From: an uncultured Propionibacteriaceae bacterium | GTDB taxonomy: Bacteria; Actinomycetota; Actinomycetes; Propionibacteriales; Propionibacteriaceae | Reading direction: 5' to 3' | DNA length: 64,000 nucleotides | Assembly (NCBI GenBank): GCA_945911015.1 | Contig: CAMDZW010000005.1 | Span: 1 to 64,000, forward strand | Shown here: one piece after another, positions 51,108 to 59,537 of the stretch | How positions within the stretch are numbered: position 1 is the first letter of the stretch | Layout of the letters: each line of letters opens with the position of its first letter | Notes under the pieces: generated by a model | The model's database searches: none | What the model saw: the letters and a program-made list of their open reading frames with translations, nothing else | Told to the model about the DNA's origin: nothing | Program-made: the position numbers and the translations under genes

Positions 51108-52352
51108 ATGACGCAACCACCTCCGCTGCCGGGGCAGTCCGAACCCCAGGGCAGCCCGCCGCCGCTGCCCGGGCAGAGCTGGGACGAGCCCCTGCCGGAT
51201 CCGGGTCCGCTGCCTGACCCGGGACCGCTCCTCGATCCGGCCGTGCTGCATGCCACTGAGCAGACCCGCACCTATCCGTGTCGGGCCTGCGGCGGCCTGC
51301 TGGTCTTCGATCCGGACTCGGCCGGGATGTTGTGTGTGAGTTGCGGAAGCCAACAGCCGGTCGTCGAGGTCGGTGGCACGGTCGCGCGTCACGACCTGCG
51401 TACCACGATGCGGCAGCTCGAGCAGGCCCGACGGGCCGCGGGCAAGCGCCTCATCTCGGCGGACTCGCAGAAGGAGATCGTCTGCCAGTCCTGTGGTGGC
51501 CACACCTCCTTCACTGGGACATTGACCGCGATCCGCTGTCCCTACTGCAACACCCCGATCCAGCGCGACGACCTGCAGGACGCGCCCGTACGTCTTCCGG
51601 TCGACGGTGTGCTGCCGTTCATGGTGGGCGAGAAGGTGGCCCATGAGCAGATCGAGAAGTGGATCAACAGCCGTTGGTTCGCGCCGAACGAGTTCAAGAA
51701 GTACCGCACGCTCGGTTCGTTCTCCAGCATCTATCTGACCTACTTCGCCTACGACGCGGACACCACGACCGACTACCACGGCCAGCGCGGCGACCACTAC
51801 ACCGTGACCGTCGGTTCCGGCGAGAACCGGCGTACGGAGACTCGGACCCGGTGGCGTCCGGCCTCAGGTCGGGTGGGATCACAGTTTCGTGATCTACCGG
51901 CCCTGGCCAACACCAACCTCGACGAGGGGAAGGTTGCTGCTCTGGAGCCCTGGCCGACCGCCCAGACCAAGCCGTACACGCCCGAATATGTCAGTGGCCA
52001 TCTGAGCCGCACCTACGACCAGGACGCCGGGCAGACTTTCGATCGAGTCGCCCGGCCCCGGATCGACAGCACCATTGAGTCACAGGTCCGTCGCGACATC
52101 GGCGGTGACGTCCAACGGGTCAGCAGCATGAACACGACCTTCCACCTGCTCAACTTCGCCCACATCCTGATGCCGGTGTGGTTGTTGACCGTCACCTACC
52201 AGCAGAAGCCATACCAGGTGTTCATCAACGGCGCGACCGGTGAGGTGCAAGGCCAGCGGCCCTACAGCGCGGTCAAAATCACCCTCGCCATCATCGCCGC
52301 GGTGCTGGTGATCGGGGTTTGTGTCGGGCTCTACATCTACTTCGGCGACTGA
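51108..52352 (+). CDS. Double zinc-ribbon protein with C-terminal membrane anchor
   Basis: A 414-residue protein. The first 50 residues are Pro/Leu/Gln-rich (PPPLPGQ repeats). Two zinc ribbons follow: CRACGG-15-CVSCGS and CQSCGG-16-CPYCN. The middle domain has WFAPNEFKKYRTLGSFSSIYLTYFAYDA, typical of the TFIIB-like zinc-ribbon proteins that accompany SPFH scaffolds, and a last hydrophobic helix (VKITLAIIAAVLVIGVCVGLYIYF) anchors it tail-first. It is cotranscribed with the SPFH-GYF gene; both share Pro-Leu-Pro motifs that a GYF domain could bind. Confidence 0.83.
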   Translation: MTQPPPLPGQSEPQGSPPPLPGQSWDEPLPDPGPLPDPGPLLDPAVLHATEQTRTYPCRACGGLLVFDPDSAGMLCVSCGSQQPVVEVGGTVARHDLRTTMRQLEQARRAAGKRLISADSQKEIVCQSCGGHTSFTGTLTAIRCPYCNTPIQRDDLQDAPVRLPVDGVLPFMVGEKVAHEQIEKWINSRWFAPNEFKKYRTLGSFSSIYLTYFAYDADTTTDYHGQRGDHYTVTVGSGENRRTETRTRWRPASGRVGSQFRDLPALANTNLDEGKVAALEPWPTAQTKPYTPEYVSGHLSRTYDQDAGQTFDRVARPRIDSTIESQVRRDIGGDVQRVSSMNTTFHLLNFAHILMPVWLLTVTYQQKPYQVFINGATGEVQGQRPYSAVKITLAIIAAVLVIGVCVGLYIYFGD

Positions 52353-52378
52353 GGCAGGACCGCAGCAGTTCAGATCGC

Positions 52379-52407
52379 TGCAACCGAACGCCCGTACCGA
52401 TCGTCAT
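52379..52407 (+). promoter_or_regulatory. Candidate ECF-type promoter of the split sigma module
   Basis: TGCAACC (52379-52385), 16 bases, then CGTCAT (52402-52407). It shares TGCAACC and spacing class with the promoter of the fused sigma gene. The downstream ATG is 37 bases away. Confidence 0.45.
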
Positions 52408-52443
52408 CACAGTAAACGACGATGGTAACGGGAGGTAGCAGCG

Positions 52444-52965
52444 ATGGATGCACCGGCGTTTGACGCGTTCTATGCAGAGTCGTTTCCCAGACTCGTCGGT
52501 CAGATCTACGCCATGTGCGGTGATTTGGTTGAGGCCCAGGACTGTGTGCAGGAAGCGTTCGTCCGGGCATGGTGTCGACGGAACCAACTCGCTGACCTCC
52601 ATTCCCCAGAGGCATGGATACGGACTGTGGCATGGCGACTTGCGGTGAGTCGTTGGCGCCGTACACGCCGTTCGCGGCTGCCAGCGGACAGGTCTCGCCT
52701 GCCTGCGCCACCACCTGTACCGAACCCGGACCGAGTCGCGCTCATCGCCGCACTTGCCCAAATCCCAGCGCGTCAACGCCGGGTGATCGTGCTCCACCAC
52801 ATCTGCGACATGGCGGTGAAGGATGTCGCGACCGAGGTCGGGGCGCCGGTTGGAACCGTCAAGGCCTGGTTGTCTCGTGGGCGTGCCTTGCTGACGTCGT
52901 TGCTCGATGAGAGTGAGCCGCAGGATGAGCTCAATCCCAAACAGGAGGAGATTGGCCATGCATGA
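52444..52965 (+). CDS. ECF sigma factor (stand-alone form)
   Basis: A 173-residue sigma factor. Region 2 (AFDAFYAESFPRLVGQIYAMCGDLVEAQDCVQEAF) and region 4 (QIPARQRRVIVLHHICDMAVKDVATEVGAPVGTVKAWLSRGRA) match the fused factor at 48469 closely. GGGAGG lies nine bases before ATG. It overlaps the next gene (52958) by eight bases, so the membrane protein is coexpressed and is its probable regulator. Confidence 0.9.
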   Translation: MDAPAFDAFYAESFPRLVGQIYAMCGDLVEAQDCVQEAFVRAWCRRNQLADLHSPEAWIRTVAWRLAVSRWRRTRRSRLPADRSRLPAPPPVPNPDRVALIAALAQIPARQRRVIVLHHICDMAVKDVATEVGAPVGTVKAWLSRGRALLTSLLDESEPQDELNPKQEEIGHA

Positions 52966-53815
52966 TCCAGACGTTGATCGGCTGACCGAACAGATGCGAG
53001 CGCTGGCCGAAGACGGCAGCAGACAGGCCGTCGGATTGCCCAGTGAGCAGGTTCGCGCACTCGGTGTGCGTCGAAACCACCGACAGGTCGCGTCGCGGAC
53101 CTTGTTCGTTGTCATTGTCGCGGTGGCTCTGGTGGGAGGGGTCGCGACAATGACCGGACGTCTGCCCGGCATTTCCGTGATGCCAGCGGCTCCGCCACCT
53201 AGCACAATCCCAACAGAGCTGGCACTTGACGCGAATCCTCCCGCCGACATCAATGCGGACCTCACCGAGGGCCCAGGTGAGGGCCTCGTCCTTCGTCGAT
53301 TTGCGCCGTGTGACCCCGATGCCCATGCCAGCTTGGTACAACTGCCTCAGGACTGGGTACTCATCGACAGCACCACCATGGCCGATCAGGTTCGCGGCAT
53401 CCACTACCAAGATGCCGACCTTGACCAGGTCCGCTTGGTGCAGCTGTACGGTGACGTCTCAGTTGCGGAGCGGGTCATGCAGCAGGTCCGCGACGCCGTG
53501 GCCTCCTGCCCGACCATGGAACGTCAGGGACCCAACGGCACGGTGGAACGCAACGACTTCACTGTGGTGGACGCTGATGTCGGAGACGACGGTGTCCTCA
53601 CCACATCCCGTTGGTTTGCCGGCGACGGAACGCAGGCTGTCCCTGGAGCAGAGCTGCGTTACATCGTTCGGGTCGGCTCAGTGATTGTCATGGTGAGCGA
53701 ACTCAATCGCGGCATCACCGATCCGGCGGCCCTAGCCCAACTGGCGGCCGAGCTGCAGCGAACTGCGGAAGGACTCGTCGCTGAGCTGTGTGCCTTCGCT
53801 GACCGGCCGTGCTGA
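52958..53815 (+). CDS. Membrane protein partner of the ECF sigma factor (sensor/anti-sigma-like)
   Basis: A 285-residue single-pass protein. The short cytoplasmic part (1-46) has SEQVRALGVRRNHRQVASR before a membrane helix (about 47-65), and a 200-residue outer domain follows a Pro-rich stalk. The layout and short blocks (for example ERVMQQVRDAVASC versus AATAAREAIRNAYFNGC) parallel the C-terminal half of the fused sigma protein at 48469. It has no ZAS/HRDC-like anti-sigma zinc motif (HxxxCxxC). AGGAGGAG precedes ATG 52958. An earlier in-frame GTG/ATG at 52907 lies within the sigma gene and is rejected. Confidence 0.85.
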   Translation: MHDPDVDRLTEQMRALAEDGSRQAVGLPSEQVRALGVRRNHRQVASRTLFVVIVAVALVGGVATMTGRLPGISVMPAAPPPSTIPTELALDANPPADINADLTEGPGEGLVLRRFAPCDPDAHASLVQLPQDWVLIDSTTMADQVRGIHYQDADLDQVRLVQLYGDVSVAERVMQQVRDAVASCPTMERQGPNGTVERNDFTVVDADVGDDGVLTTSRWFAGDGTQAVPGAELRYIVRVGSVIVMVSELNRGITDPAALAQLAAELQRTAEGLVAELCAFADRPC

Positions 53816-53882
53816 CCCCGGTTCGCACAACAGATCTCTGAGAAGGACATCGGGTCCTTCCAGATCCTCAAGGAGGAGCAAC

Positions 53883-54371
53883 ATGACCACATCTAAGACA
53901 TCGCCGATTGTCGCCGCAATTGCGACGCTGGCAATCTCGGCTGGCTCTCTGATGGGAGCGAGCACTGCAGCTGCCGGAGGCGCACCCATCGGACCCCAGG
54001 GAGACTACGACTCCCTCTGCGTAGGACAGGGTCAGAACCACTCGGTTCGGCTCTACTACGCCAGCGATGGCTCCTTCAAGATCCTACGTTGCGGTACTAC
54101 GTCGGGTTGGGGGTATCGCTACATCGACGCGTACCATGGAGATGGCTTCGACAGTCTGCTGGATGCCAGCATCGAGAACACACTCCAATACGGTGCCGCC
54201 AACAACATGGGTGGTGGAGAGTACTGGTGGGTGTACGCGGGGTTCATCGTAATGATCAATAACAACGGTGCAGGTGATGGCGCACCGATCGGGATCATTC
54301 ACGCGCGAAGCAACGCAGCACCGTTGATTGAATCGCTCGGACTCAAGGACGGAGCGAACGAACAACAGTAG
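53883..54371 (+). CDS. Small secreted protein downstream of the sigma module
   Basis: A 162-residue exported protein. The signal peptide is residues 1-31 (cleavage near STAAA-GGAP). The mature part is Gly/Asn/Tyr-rich (WGYRYIDAYHGDGF, NNMGGGEYWWVYAGFIVMINNNGAG) with two cysteines (SLCVGQ, LRCGTT) that could form a disulfide. AAGGAGGAGC precedes ATG 53883. Its base composition is less GC-rich than its neighbours. No family is recognised. The 67-base gap after the sigma partner suggests a regulon member or an antagonist delivered outside. Confidence 0.75.
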   Translation: MTTSKTSPIVAAIATLAISAGSLMGASTAAAGGAPIGPQGDYDSLCVGQGQNHSVRLYYASDGSFKILRCGTTSGWGYRYIDAYHGDGFDSLLDASIENTLQYGAANNMGGGEYWWVYAGFIVMINNNGAGDGAPIGIIHARSNAAPLIESLGLKDGANEQQ

Positions 54372-54398
54372 ACAAGTGCACGCCCCGCCACGATGACC

Positions 54399-54420
54399 CT
54401 CGCCAAGATTCTTTGGCGAG
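54399..54420. terminator. Bidirectional hairpin between converging genes
   Basis: CTCGCCAA (54399-54406) pairs exactly with TTGGCGAG (54413-54420), loop GATTCT, between the secreted-protein gene and the MFS gene. It is short, and no clear T-tract follows. Confidence 0.6.
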
Positions 54421-54435
54421 TGATCCCGTACAGAA

Positions 54436-55938
54436 TCAACTGCGGTGCCGCTTGATCGGGGCGAAGAACAGGGTGACCACAAAGCCGACCAGCAGGCAGC
54501 CGGCCGGCAGCAGCATCGACTGACCCATCGCCACCGAGAACGGTTCGGCGATCGCGGCCGGCAAGGAACCGGCGCCCTGCAGCTGACCGGCCTGGTCGTC
54601 GGAGACGCCGAGCTCGGCGCCGAGTCGGGCTGCCATCACTGCAGCGATCGCGGCCGAACCGAGGACGCTACCGATCTGGCGGGTGGTGTTGTACACCCCG
54701 GAACCGGCGCCGGCACGGTCCGAGGACAGGTTGTAGGTCGCACTCATCGACAGCGGCGACCAGACGAACGAGTTGCCCACCCCGGTGAAGGCGGCCGGGA
54801 TGATGAACCAGGCGATCGGCATGTCAACGTGGAGCAGCAAGAAGTAGCCGGCGATCGCCAGCGAGGAGACCGCGAACCCGATCATCGCCAGGAACCGTGG
54901 ATCGACCTTGCCGACGAGTTTGCCGACCGGTCGGGCCAGCACGAACGACATGACCGCCATCGGGATGAACAACAGCGCTGACTGGGTCGGACTGTAGCCG
55001 CGGGCCAGCTGCAGGTACAGCGTCAGGGGCAGCGCGAAGCCGGTCACCGCGAACCCCATGGTGGCGATGGCGATGTTGGCGACGGAGAAGTTGCGGTCGG
55101 CGAACAGGCTGAGTGGGACCAGTGGTTCGCGGCGGTTGACCGCCTGCCACGCAATGAACGCGGCCAGGGCGACGATGCCGGCAATGATCAGGCCCGGCAC
55201 CGAGATCGGGATGTGGGTCTGCAGGCCGAGGATCGTCAGGTTGTCGGTGATGCTGCCCCAGTTGTAGGTCTCGCCCTCCTGGATGCCGAACACCAGCAGG
55301 AACATCGCGACCGCACTGATCACGACGCCGAGCCAGTCGAAGCTGTGGGAGTGGATCGGGAAGCGGGGGACGTGCCGCATGGCCAGGATGAAGCCGACCA
55401 GACCGACCGGGATGTTGACGAAGAAGATCCATTCCCACCCGGCCGCATCGGTGAGCACGCCGCCCAGCAGCGGACCGACCAGCGTCGCCACGCCGGCAGT
55501 GGCACCCCACACGGCCATGGCCGGGCCCCGCTTCTCACCGGGGAACAGCCGGGTGATCACCGTCATCGTCTGCGGTGTCATGGCAGCTGCGCCGAGGCCT
55601 TGGACGATGCGGGCCAGGATCAGCATCCCGATGGTTCCCGACAGACCACACCACAGGCTGGCCCCGGTGAAGATGACCAGACCGATCAGATACATCGTCT
55701 TCGGACCGAGGCGGTCGCCGAGTCGGCCGGTGATCAGCAGCGGTACGGCGTAGGCCAGCAGATAGGCGCTGGTCACCCAGATCGCGCCGTTGATGTCGGT
55801 CTCGAGGCCCTCCATGATCCGCGGCATCGCGACACTGACGATCGTGGTGTCGACCAGAATCATGAAGAAGCCGATCACCAACGACCACAGGGCGGGCCAG
55901 GGACGTTCCAATCGGGGATCGGGAGAGCGTTCAGTCAC
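54436..55938 (-). CDS. MFS drug/metabolite efflux transporter, DHA2 (EmrB/QacA) family
   Basis: A 500-residue membrane protein with 14 predicted helices. Motif A-like GRLGDRLGPKTMYLIG follows helix 2, motif C-like GPLLGGVLTDAAGWEWIFFVNIPVGLVGF is the DHA2 antiporter signature, and VDTTIVSVAMPRI is the helix 1 acidic motif D1. It exports hydrophobic or cationic compounds using the proton gradient. No TetR regulator is adjacent. ATG/GTG at 55938 begins MTERSPDPRLERPWPALWSL. Confidence 0.92.
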   Translation of the reverse strand: MTERSPDPRLERPWPALWSLVIGFFMILVDTTIVSVAMPRIMEGLETDINGAIWVTSAYLLAYAVPLLITGRLGDRLGPKTMYLIGLVIFTGASLWCGLSGTIGMLILARIVQGLGAAAMTPQTMTVITRLFPGEKRGPAMAVWGATAGVATLVGPLLGGVLTDAAGWEWIFFVNIPVGLVGFILAMRHVPRFPIHSHSFDWLGVVISAVAMFLLVFGIQEGETYNWGSITDNLTILGLQTHIPISVPGLIIAGIVALAAFIAWQAVNRREPLVPLSLFADRNFSVANIAIATMGFAVTGFALPLTLYLQLARGYSPTQSALLFIPMAVMSFVLARPVGKLVGKVDPRFLAMIGFAVSSLAIAGYFLLLHVDMPIAWFIIPAAFTGVGNSFVWSPLSMSATYNLSSDRAGAGSGVYNTTRQIGSVLGSAAIAAVMAARLGAELGVSDDQAGQLQGAGSLPAAIAEPFSVAMGQSMLLPAGCLLVGFVVTLFFAPIKRHRS

Positions 55939-56010
55939 TCGCTGAACCCTACGCCCGCCATGCTGAGGACCCGAAGCTTGATGCGCAACCCGCCCAACTG
56001 ATCCCCGGCA

Positions 56011-57072
56011 TCAGAAGGACAACACGGCGGCCGGGAACTGTCCTCTCTCCGGTCGCCCGTCCAGCGGCCAGGACCACTCCTCGTCGAGGGTGGGGGTGAG
56101 CGCGGTCAACCGCCCTGCCGGGCCGGGGGCGGTCATGCTCAGCGCAAAGAGGGATTCGCCGGAGAAGTCGAGGGCGCGCAGTCCTTCGGCGACCTCGACG
56201 CTGGACAGCTCACCGGTGGCCAGCTCGATCCGGGTGACGAAGCTGGGTGTCTCGAGCCGGTCGTCCCCGTCGGGGACGTGGAAGGCCGTGTGTCCGATCC
56301 ACAGCTGTTCGCCGTCGGTGGCCAGCAGTGCCGGATCAGGTGCGGGCAACGCGACCGTGGTCTGGGAGCCGGTGTCGAGGTCCACCACACCGAGCGCTCC
56401 GGCGGTCGGGTCGCCGACCAGTGGCAGATGGAGCGTCCGGCCCACCATCACCGCATCCTTGGGGGCGCGGGTGGTGTTGTCGACCCGCTGGTCGTCGAGA
56501 ACGGCAAGGCCGGCATCGAGCCGCAGCAGCACGCAGCCGTCACCGTCATCGGCCAGTGCCACCAACTGCGCGCCGTCAGCGACCAGGCACTGGATCGCGA
56601 TGTCACCGAACTCCTGCTCGGCCAGTCTGGCGCCCTCATCGTCATGGCACTGCAGCATCGACCCGTCGACGGTGACGGAGGCGGAGACGACACCGCCATC
56701 GATTTCGGCGACCGAGGAGACCACACCGTCGACCCGGAACGGATCGCCGCCGCAGATGATGCCTGACCACTGGGTGAGCCAGCTGCGGCCGTCGTCCGGA
56801 GTGACCACCCACGGGCCTCGTCCAGGACTGGCCTGCCTGATCGGTGGTGCCGGGATCCCACCGCGCGGGAAGTCAAAGGGCTCGCTCCACGGTGGCTCGC
56901 CGCCGTCGGGGCGATGGCGGACCTGCACACTGTTGGTCTCCTCCGACACCCACAGGATGCCGACATCCCAACTACCTGCCGGGCATTCGTACGGGCCGCG
57001 ACATCCGATCAGGCCGACGGCGGGCAGCACTGCCCCTGCGGCCAACAACTGACGACGACTGAACAGCGACAT
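56011..57072 (-). CDS. Tat-exported lipoprotein with WD/PQQ-like repeats
   Basis: A 353-residue surface lipoprotein. The signal is twin-arginine (SRRQLLAAGAVLPAVG) with lipobox LIGC at about residues 21-24. The mature protein has repeated beta-strand blocks ending with WPLDG or similar (VVTPDDGRSWLTQW, LVALADDGDGCVLLRL, LLATDGEQLWIGHT), suggesting a beta-propeller. No enzyme motif is seen. It starts at ATG 57072 and is divergent from a Gfo/Idh dehydrogenase. The function is unknown. Confidence 0.8.
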   Translation of the reverse strand: MSLFSRRQLLAAGAVLPAVGLIGCRGPYECPAGSWDVGILWVSEETNSVQVRHRPDGGEPPWSEPFDFPRGGIPAPPIRQASPGRGPWVVTPDDGRSWLTQWSGIICGGDPFRVDGVVSSVAEIDGGVVSASVTVDGSMLQCHDDEGARLAEQEFGDIAIQCLVADGAQLVALADDGDGCVLLRLDAGLAVLDDQRVDNTTRAPKDAVMVGRTLHLPLVGDPTAGALGVVDLDTGSQTTVALPAPDPALLATDGEQLWIGHTAFHVPDGDDRLETPSFVTRIELATGELSSVEVAEGLRALDFSGESLFALSMTAPGPAGRLTALTPTLDEEWSWPLDGRPERGQFPAAVLSF

Positions 57073-57176
57073 CGCATGAGTCTAGAAGTTGTTCGGGTCA
57101 TTGGCGAGGGCATCAGTGGTTGGCTGCGCGGGTCCGGTAGCGTCTCTCCCGTACGCCGAGTTGAGGAGTCGATGAC

Positions 57177-58232
57177 ATGACACTGCGAGCACTGGTGATC
57201 GGATGCGGCAACATGGGTGCGAGCCACGCCCGGGCCTATCACGCGAATCCAGGCTATGAACTGGTCGGCCTGGTGGCGCGGTCCGCCCGGCGGCGAGCCC
57301 CGCTGGCCGCCGAACTCGGTGGTGTCGCCGAGTATGACGACGTCGCGACCGCGATCGCCGAGACCAAGCCAGATGTGGTGGCGGTCAACAGCTATCCCGA
57401 CACCCATGTCGAGTACGCCAAGCTCGCGCTCGAGGCGGGTGCGCACGTCTTCTGTGAGAAGCCGTTGGCCGAAACCGTCGAACAGGCCCAGGAGCTGGTC
57501 GACCTGGCGACCGCAAAGGATCGCAAGCTGGTGGTCGGCTACATCCTGCGGGTCCATCCGGTGTGGCAGGACTTCATCGTCCGTGCCCGCCAGCTCGGCA
57601 AGCCTCTGGTGATGCGGATGAACCTGAACCAGCAGAGCGACGGCGAGATGTGGGACCTGCACCGCAACCTGATGACGACGATGAGCCCGATCGTCGACTG
57701 TGGTGTGCACTATGTCGACGTGATGTGCCAGATGACCCAGGCGCAGCCGACCCGGGTGTACGCGATGGGCGCTCGACTCAGCGATGATCTGCCGGACGGC
57801 ATGTACAACTACGGCAACCTGCAGGTCCATTTCGACGACGGATCGGTTGGCTGGTACGAGGCTGGCTGGGGTCCGATGATGAGCGAGACTGCCTTCTTCG
57901 TCAAGGATGTCGTCGGGCCGCTCGGCTCGGTGTCCATCGCTGACTCGGCCTCCGGATCGGACGACATCGGCGGCCACACCCAGACCAACTCCATGATCGT
58001 CCACCACGCGGAACTGGTCGACAACCGCTTCGCCCGCGAGGACGAGATCATCTCCTCCGAGGGTGAACCCGACCACCAGGCACTGTGTGACGCCGAGCAG
58101 CAGTTCCTGCTCGAGGCGATCACCGAGGACCGCGATCTCACCGACCACATGCGCGATGCGGTGAACAGTCTGCGGATCGTGCTCGCCGCCGACCAGTCAG
58201 TGCGGACGGGCCAGGTCATCCCGCTCGACTGA
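57177..58232 (+). CDS. Gfo/Idh/MocA-family oxidoreductase (second)
   Basis: A 351-residue NAD(P)-dependent dehydrogenase. The Rossmann motif VIGCGNMGASHARAY and the CEKPLAETVEQAQ (Glu-Lys-Pro) motif are clear. The catalytic region DCGVHYVDVMCQMT has the His-x-x-Asp pattern. It lacks a signal peptide, so it is cytoplasmic. Differences from the one at 47442 (longer by about 40 residues) point to a different sugar or inositol substrate. GAGGAG precedes ATG 57177. It may be cotranscribed with the TauE/SafE gene 16 bases downstream. Confidence 0.9.
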   Translation: MTLRALVIGCGNMGASHARAYHANPGYELVGLVARSARRRAPLAAELGGVAEYDDVATAIAETKPDVVAVNSYPDTHVEYAKLALEAGAHVFCEKPLAETVEQAQELVDLATAKDRKLVVGYILRVHPVWQDFIVRARQLGKPLVMRMNLNQQSDGEMWDLHRNLMTTMSPIVDCGVHYVDVMCQMTQAQPTRVYAMGARLSDDLPDGMYNYGNLQVHFDDGSVGWYEAGWGPMMSETAFFVKDVVGPLGSVSIADSASGSDDIGGHTQTNSMIVHHAELVDNRFAREDEIISSEGEPDHQALCDAEQQFLLEAITEDRDLTDHMRDAVNSLRIVLAADQSVRTGQVIPLD

Positions 58233-58248
58233 GCTTAATCTGGCCTGC

Positions 58249-58983
58249 ATGGAATGGTGGGCGACGGCACTCTTCGGGATCATGATGCTCCTCGGTGTCG
58301 TCGCCCAGCGCACCGGTGGGCTGGGATTCGCGATGGTCTGTTCCCCTGCACTGGTGGCACTGCTGGGGCCACTGAACGGTGTGGCGGTGATCAACCTGTT
58401 CGCTGTGCTGACCTCGGCGACCGTGATCTGGCCAGTGCGTCGCAACATCGAATGGCGCAAGGCCATCACCATGTTCATCCCGGCGGTCTGTCTGGTTGTG
58501 CCGGGTGCATTCCTGGCCCGCAGCGCGCCGGAGGGGCCATTGTCGATCGTGATCGGTGTGATGATCTTCATCGCCATGGGCCTTGCGCCGTTGGGAAAAC
58601 ACCTGAAGGGGATCGACGGCACCGGCGGTCTGATCGTTGCCGGAGGCATGTCCGGTTTCATGAATGTCATGGCCGGCACCGGCGGGCCGCCGTTGACCGC
58701 CTATGCGGTGGCGAGCAGTTGGCGGCAGGACAAATTTGCCGCCACACTGCAGCCCTACTTCGTCGGGGTCGGCACCTGCTCGCTGCTGATGCGGTGGCAG
58801 TGGCCCGCGCTTTCCCTGCTGCAATGGGGGATTGCTGTTGGTGCGGTGGTGATCGGGCTGATCATCGGGAACGCGTTGGCCCACCGGATCCCGTCGACCA
58901 TCGTGCGTCGCTTCGTCGTCGTGCTCGCCCTCGTGGGCGCCACCATCGTGGTCATCAAGGGTGTGCTGATGGTCCTTGCCTGA
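58249..58983 (+). CDS. TauE/SafE-family anion permease
   Basis: A 244-residue membrane protein with about eight helices (AMVCSPALVALLG, GGLIVAGGMSGFMNVMAGTGGPPL, VVLALVGATIVVIKGVLM). The TGGPP loop is the family hallmark. Members export sulfite, sulfoacetate or other anions, or import related acids. It has no strong ribosome site, but ATG 58249 is the only good start and follows the dehydrogenase by 16 bases. The substrate is not defined. Confidence 0.9.
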   Translation: MEWWATALFGIMMLLGVVAQRTGGLGFAMVCSPALVALLGPLNGVAVINLFAVLTSATVIWPVRRNIEWRKAITMFIPAVCLVVPGAFLARSAPEGPLSIVIGVMIFIAMGLAPLGKHLKGIDGTGGLIVAGGMSGFMNVMAGTGGPPLTAYAVASSWRQDKFAATLQPYFVGVGTCSLLMRWQWPALSLLQWGIAVGAVVIGLIIGNALAHRIPSTIVRRFVVVLALVGATIVVIKGVLMVLA

Positions 58984-58993
58984 TCGGTGGAGG

Positions 58994-59536
58994 TCAGGTC
59001 CACTTCTGTGCCACGGTGGTGATCACGCGGGCATTGCGCGACGTGGCGGTCCCAAAAGTGCGTTCGACCTGGTCGTTGGTCAGTCTGCTGGAGTGGTAGC
59101 CGTCTCGTGCGGAGAGCAGGATGTGGACGGCCTTCTCGGTCACCACGGCCCACTCGTCGCCGTCCCAACGTTGGGCGAAGTCAGCGGCAGTCTGAGGGTC
59201 GGGTGTCTGCTGCAGCAAGGACACGTAGTGCGCGCCGAGATCTGCTGCGCTGGCAGCGATCTGGGTGGTTTCGGTTGCCAGCTCGGCGAGCTGGTCGAGG
59301 GTCAGTACGACGGTGGGCACCGCGAAACCGGCGGCTTCCTCGTACGCCTTCTCCAGGTCCTTGCGGACCGCAGCGACGGATCGGCGGCTGGAGGTGAGAC
59401 GTACGTTGCCGGTGTTCAGCCACGATGCGACGTTGGTGCCGCCGGCAGCCTCTGTTGCGGCGGTCACCGCCTCCTTGGCGAACTTGCGTCGGGCGCCGAG
59501 ATTGATAGCCCGCAAGAAAGCCACATAGTCCGGCAT
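58994..59536 (-). CDS. DUF1697 family protein
   Basis: A 180-residue soluble protein of the DUF1697 family. AFLRAINLGARRKF at the start and LNTGNVRLTSS then RKDLEKAYEEAAGFAVPTVVLT are its hallmark. The function is unknown in all characterised genomes I know of. ATG 59536 is chosen because it lies one base after the epimerase stop, fitting an operon; the frame opens further upstream (59575) inside that gene. Confidence 0.88.
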   Translation of the reverse strand: MPDYVAFLRAINLGARRKFAKEAVTAATEAAGGTNVASWLNTGNVRLTSSRRSVAAVRKDLEKAYEEAAGFAVPTVVLTLDQLAELATETTQIAASAADLGAHYVSLLQQTPDPQTAADFAQRWDGDEWAVVTEKAVHILLSARDGYHSSRLTNDQVERTFGTATSRNARVITTVAQKWT

Positions 59537-59537
59537 G

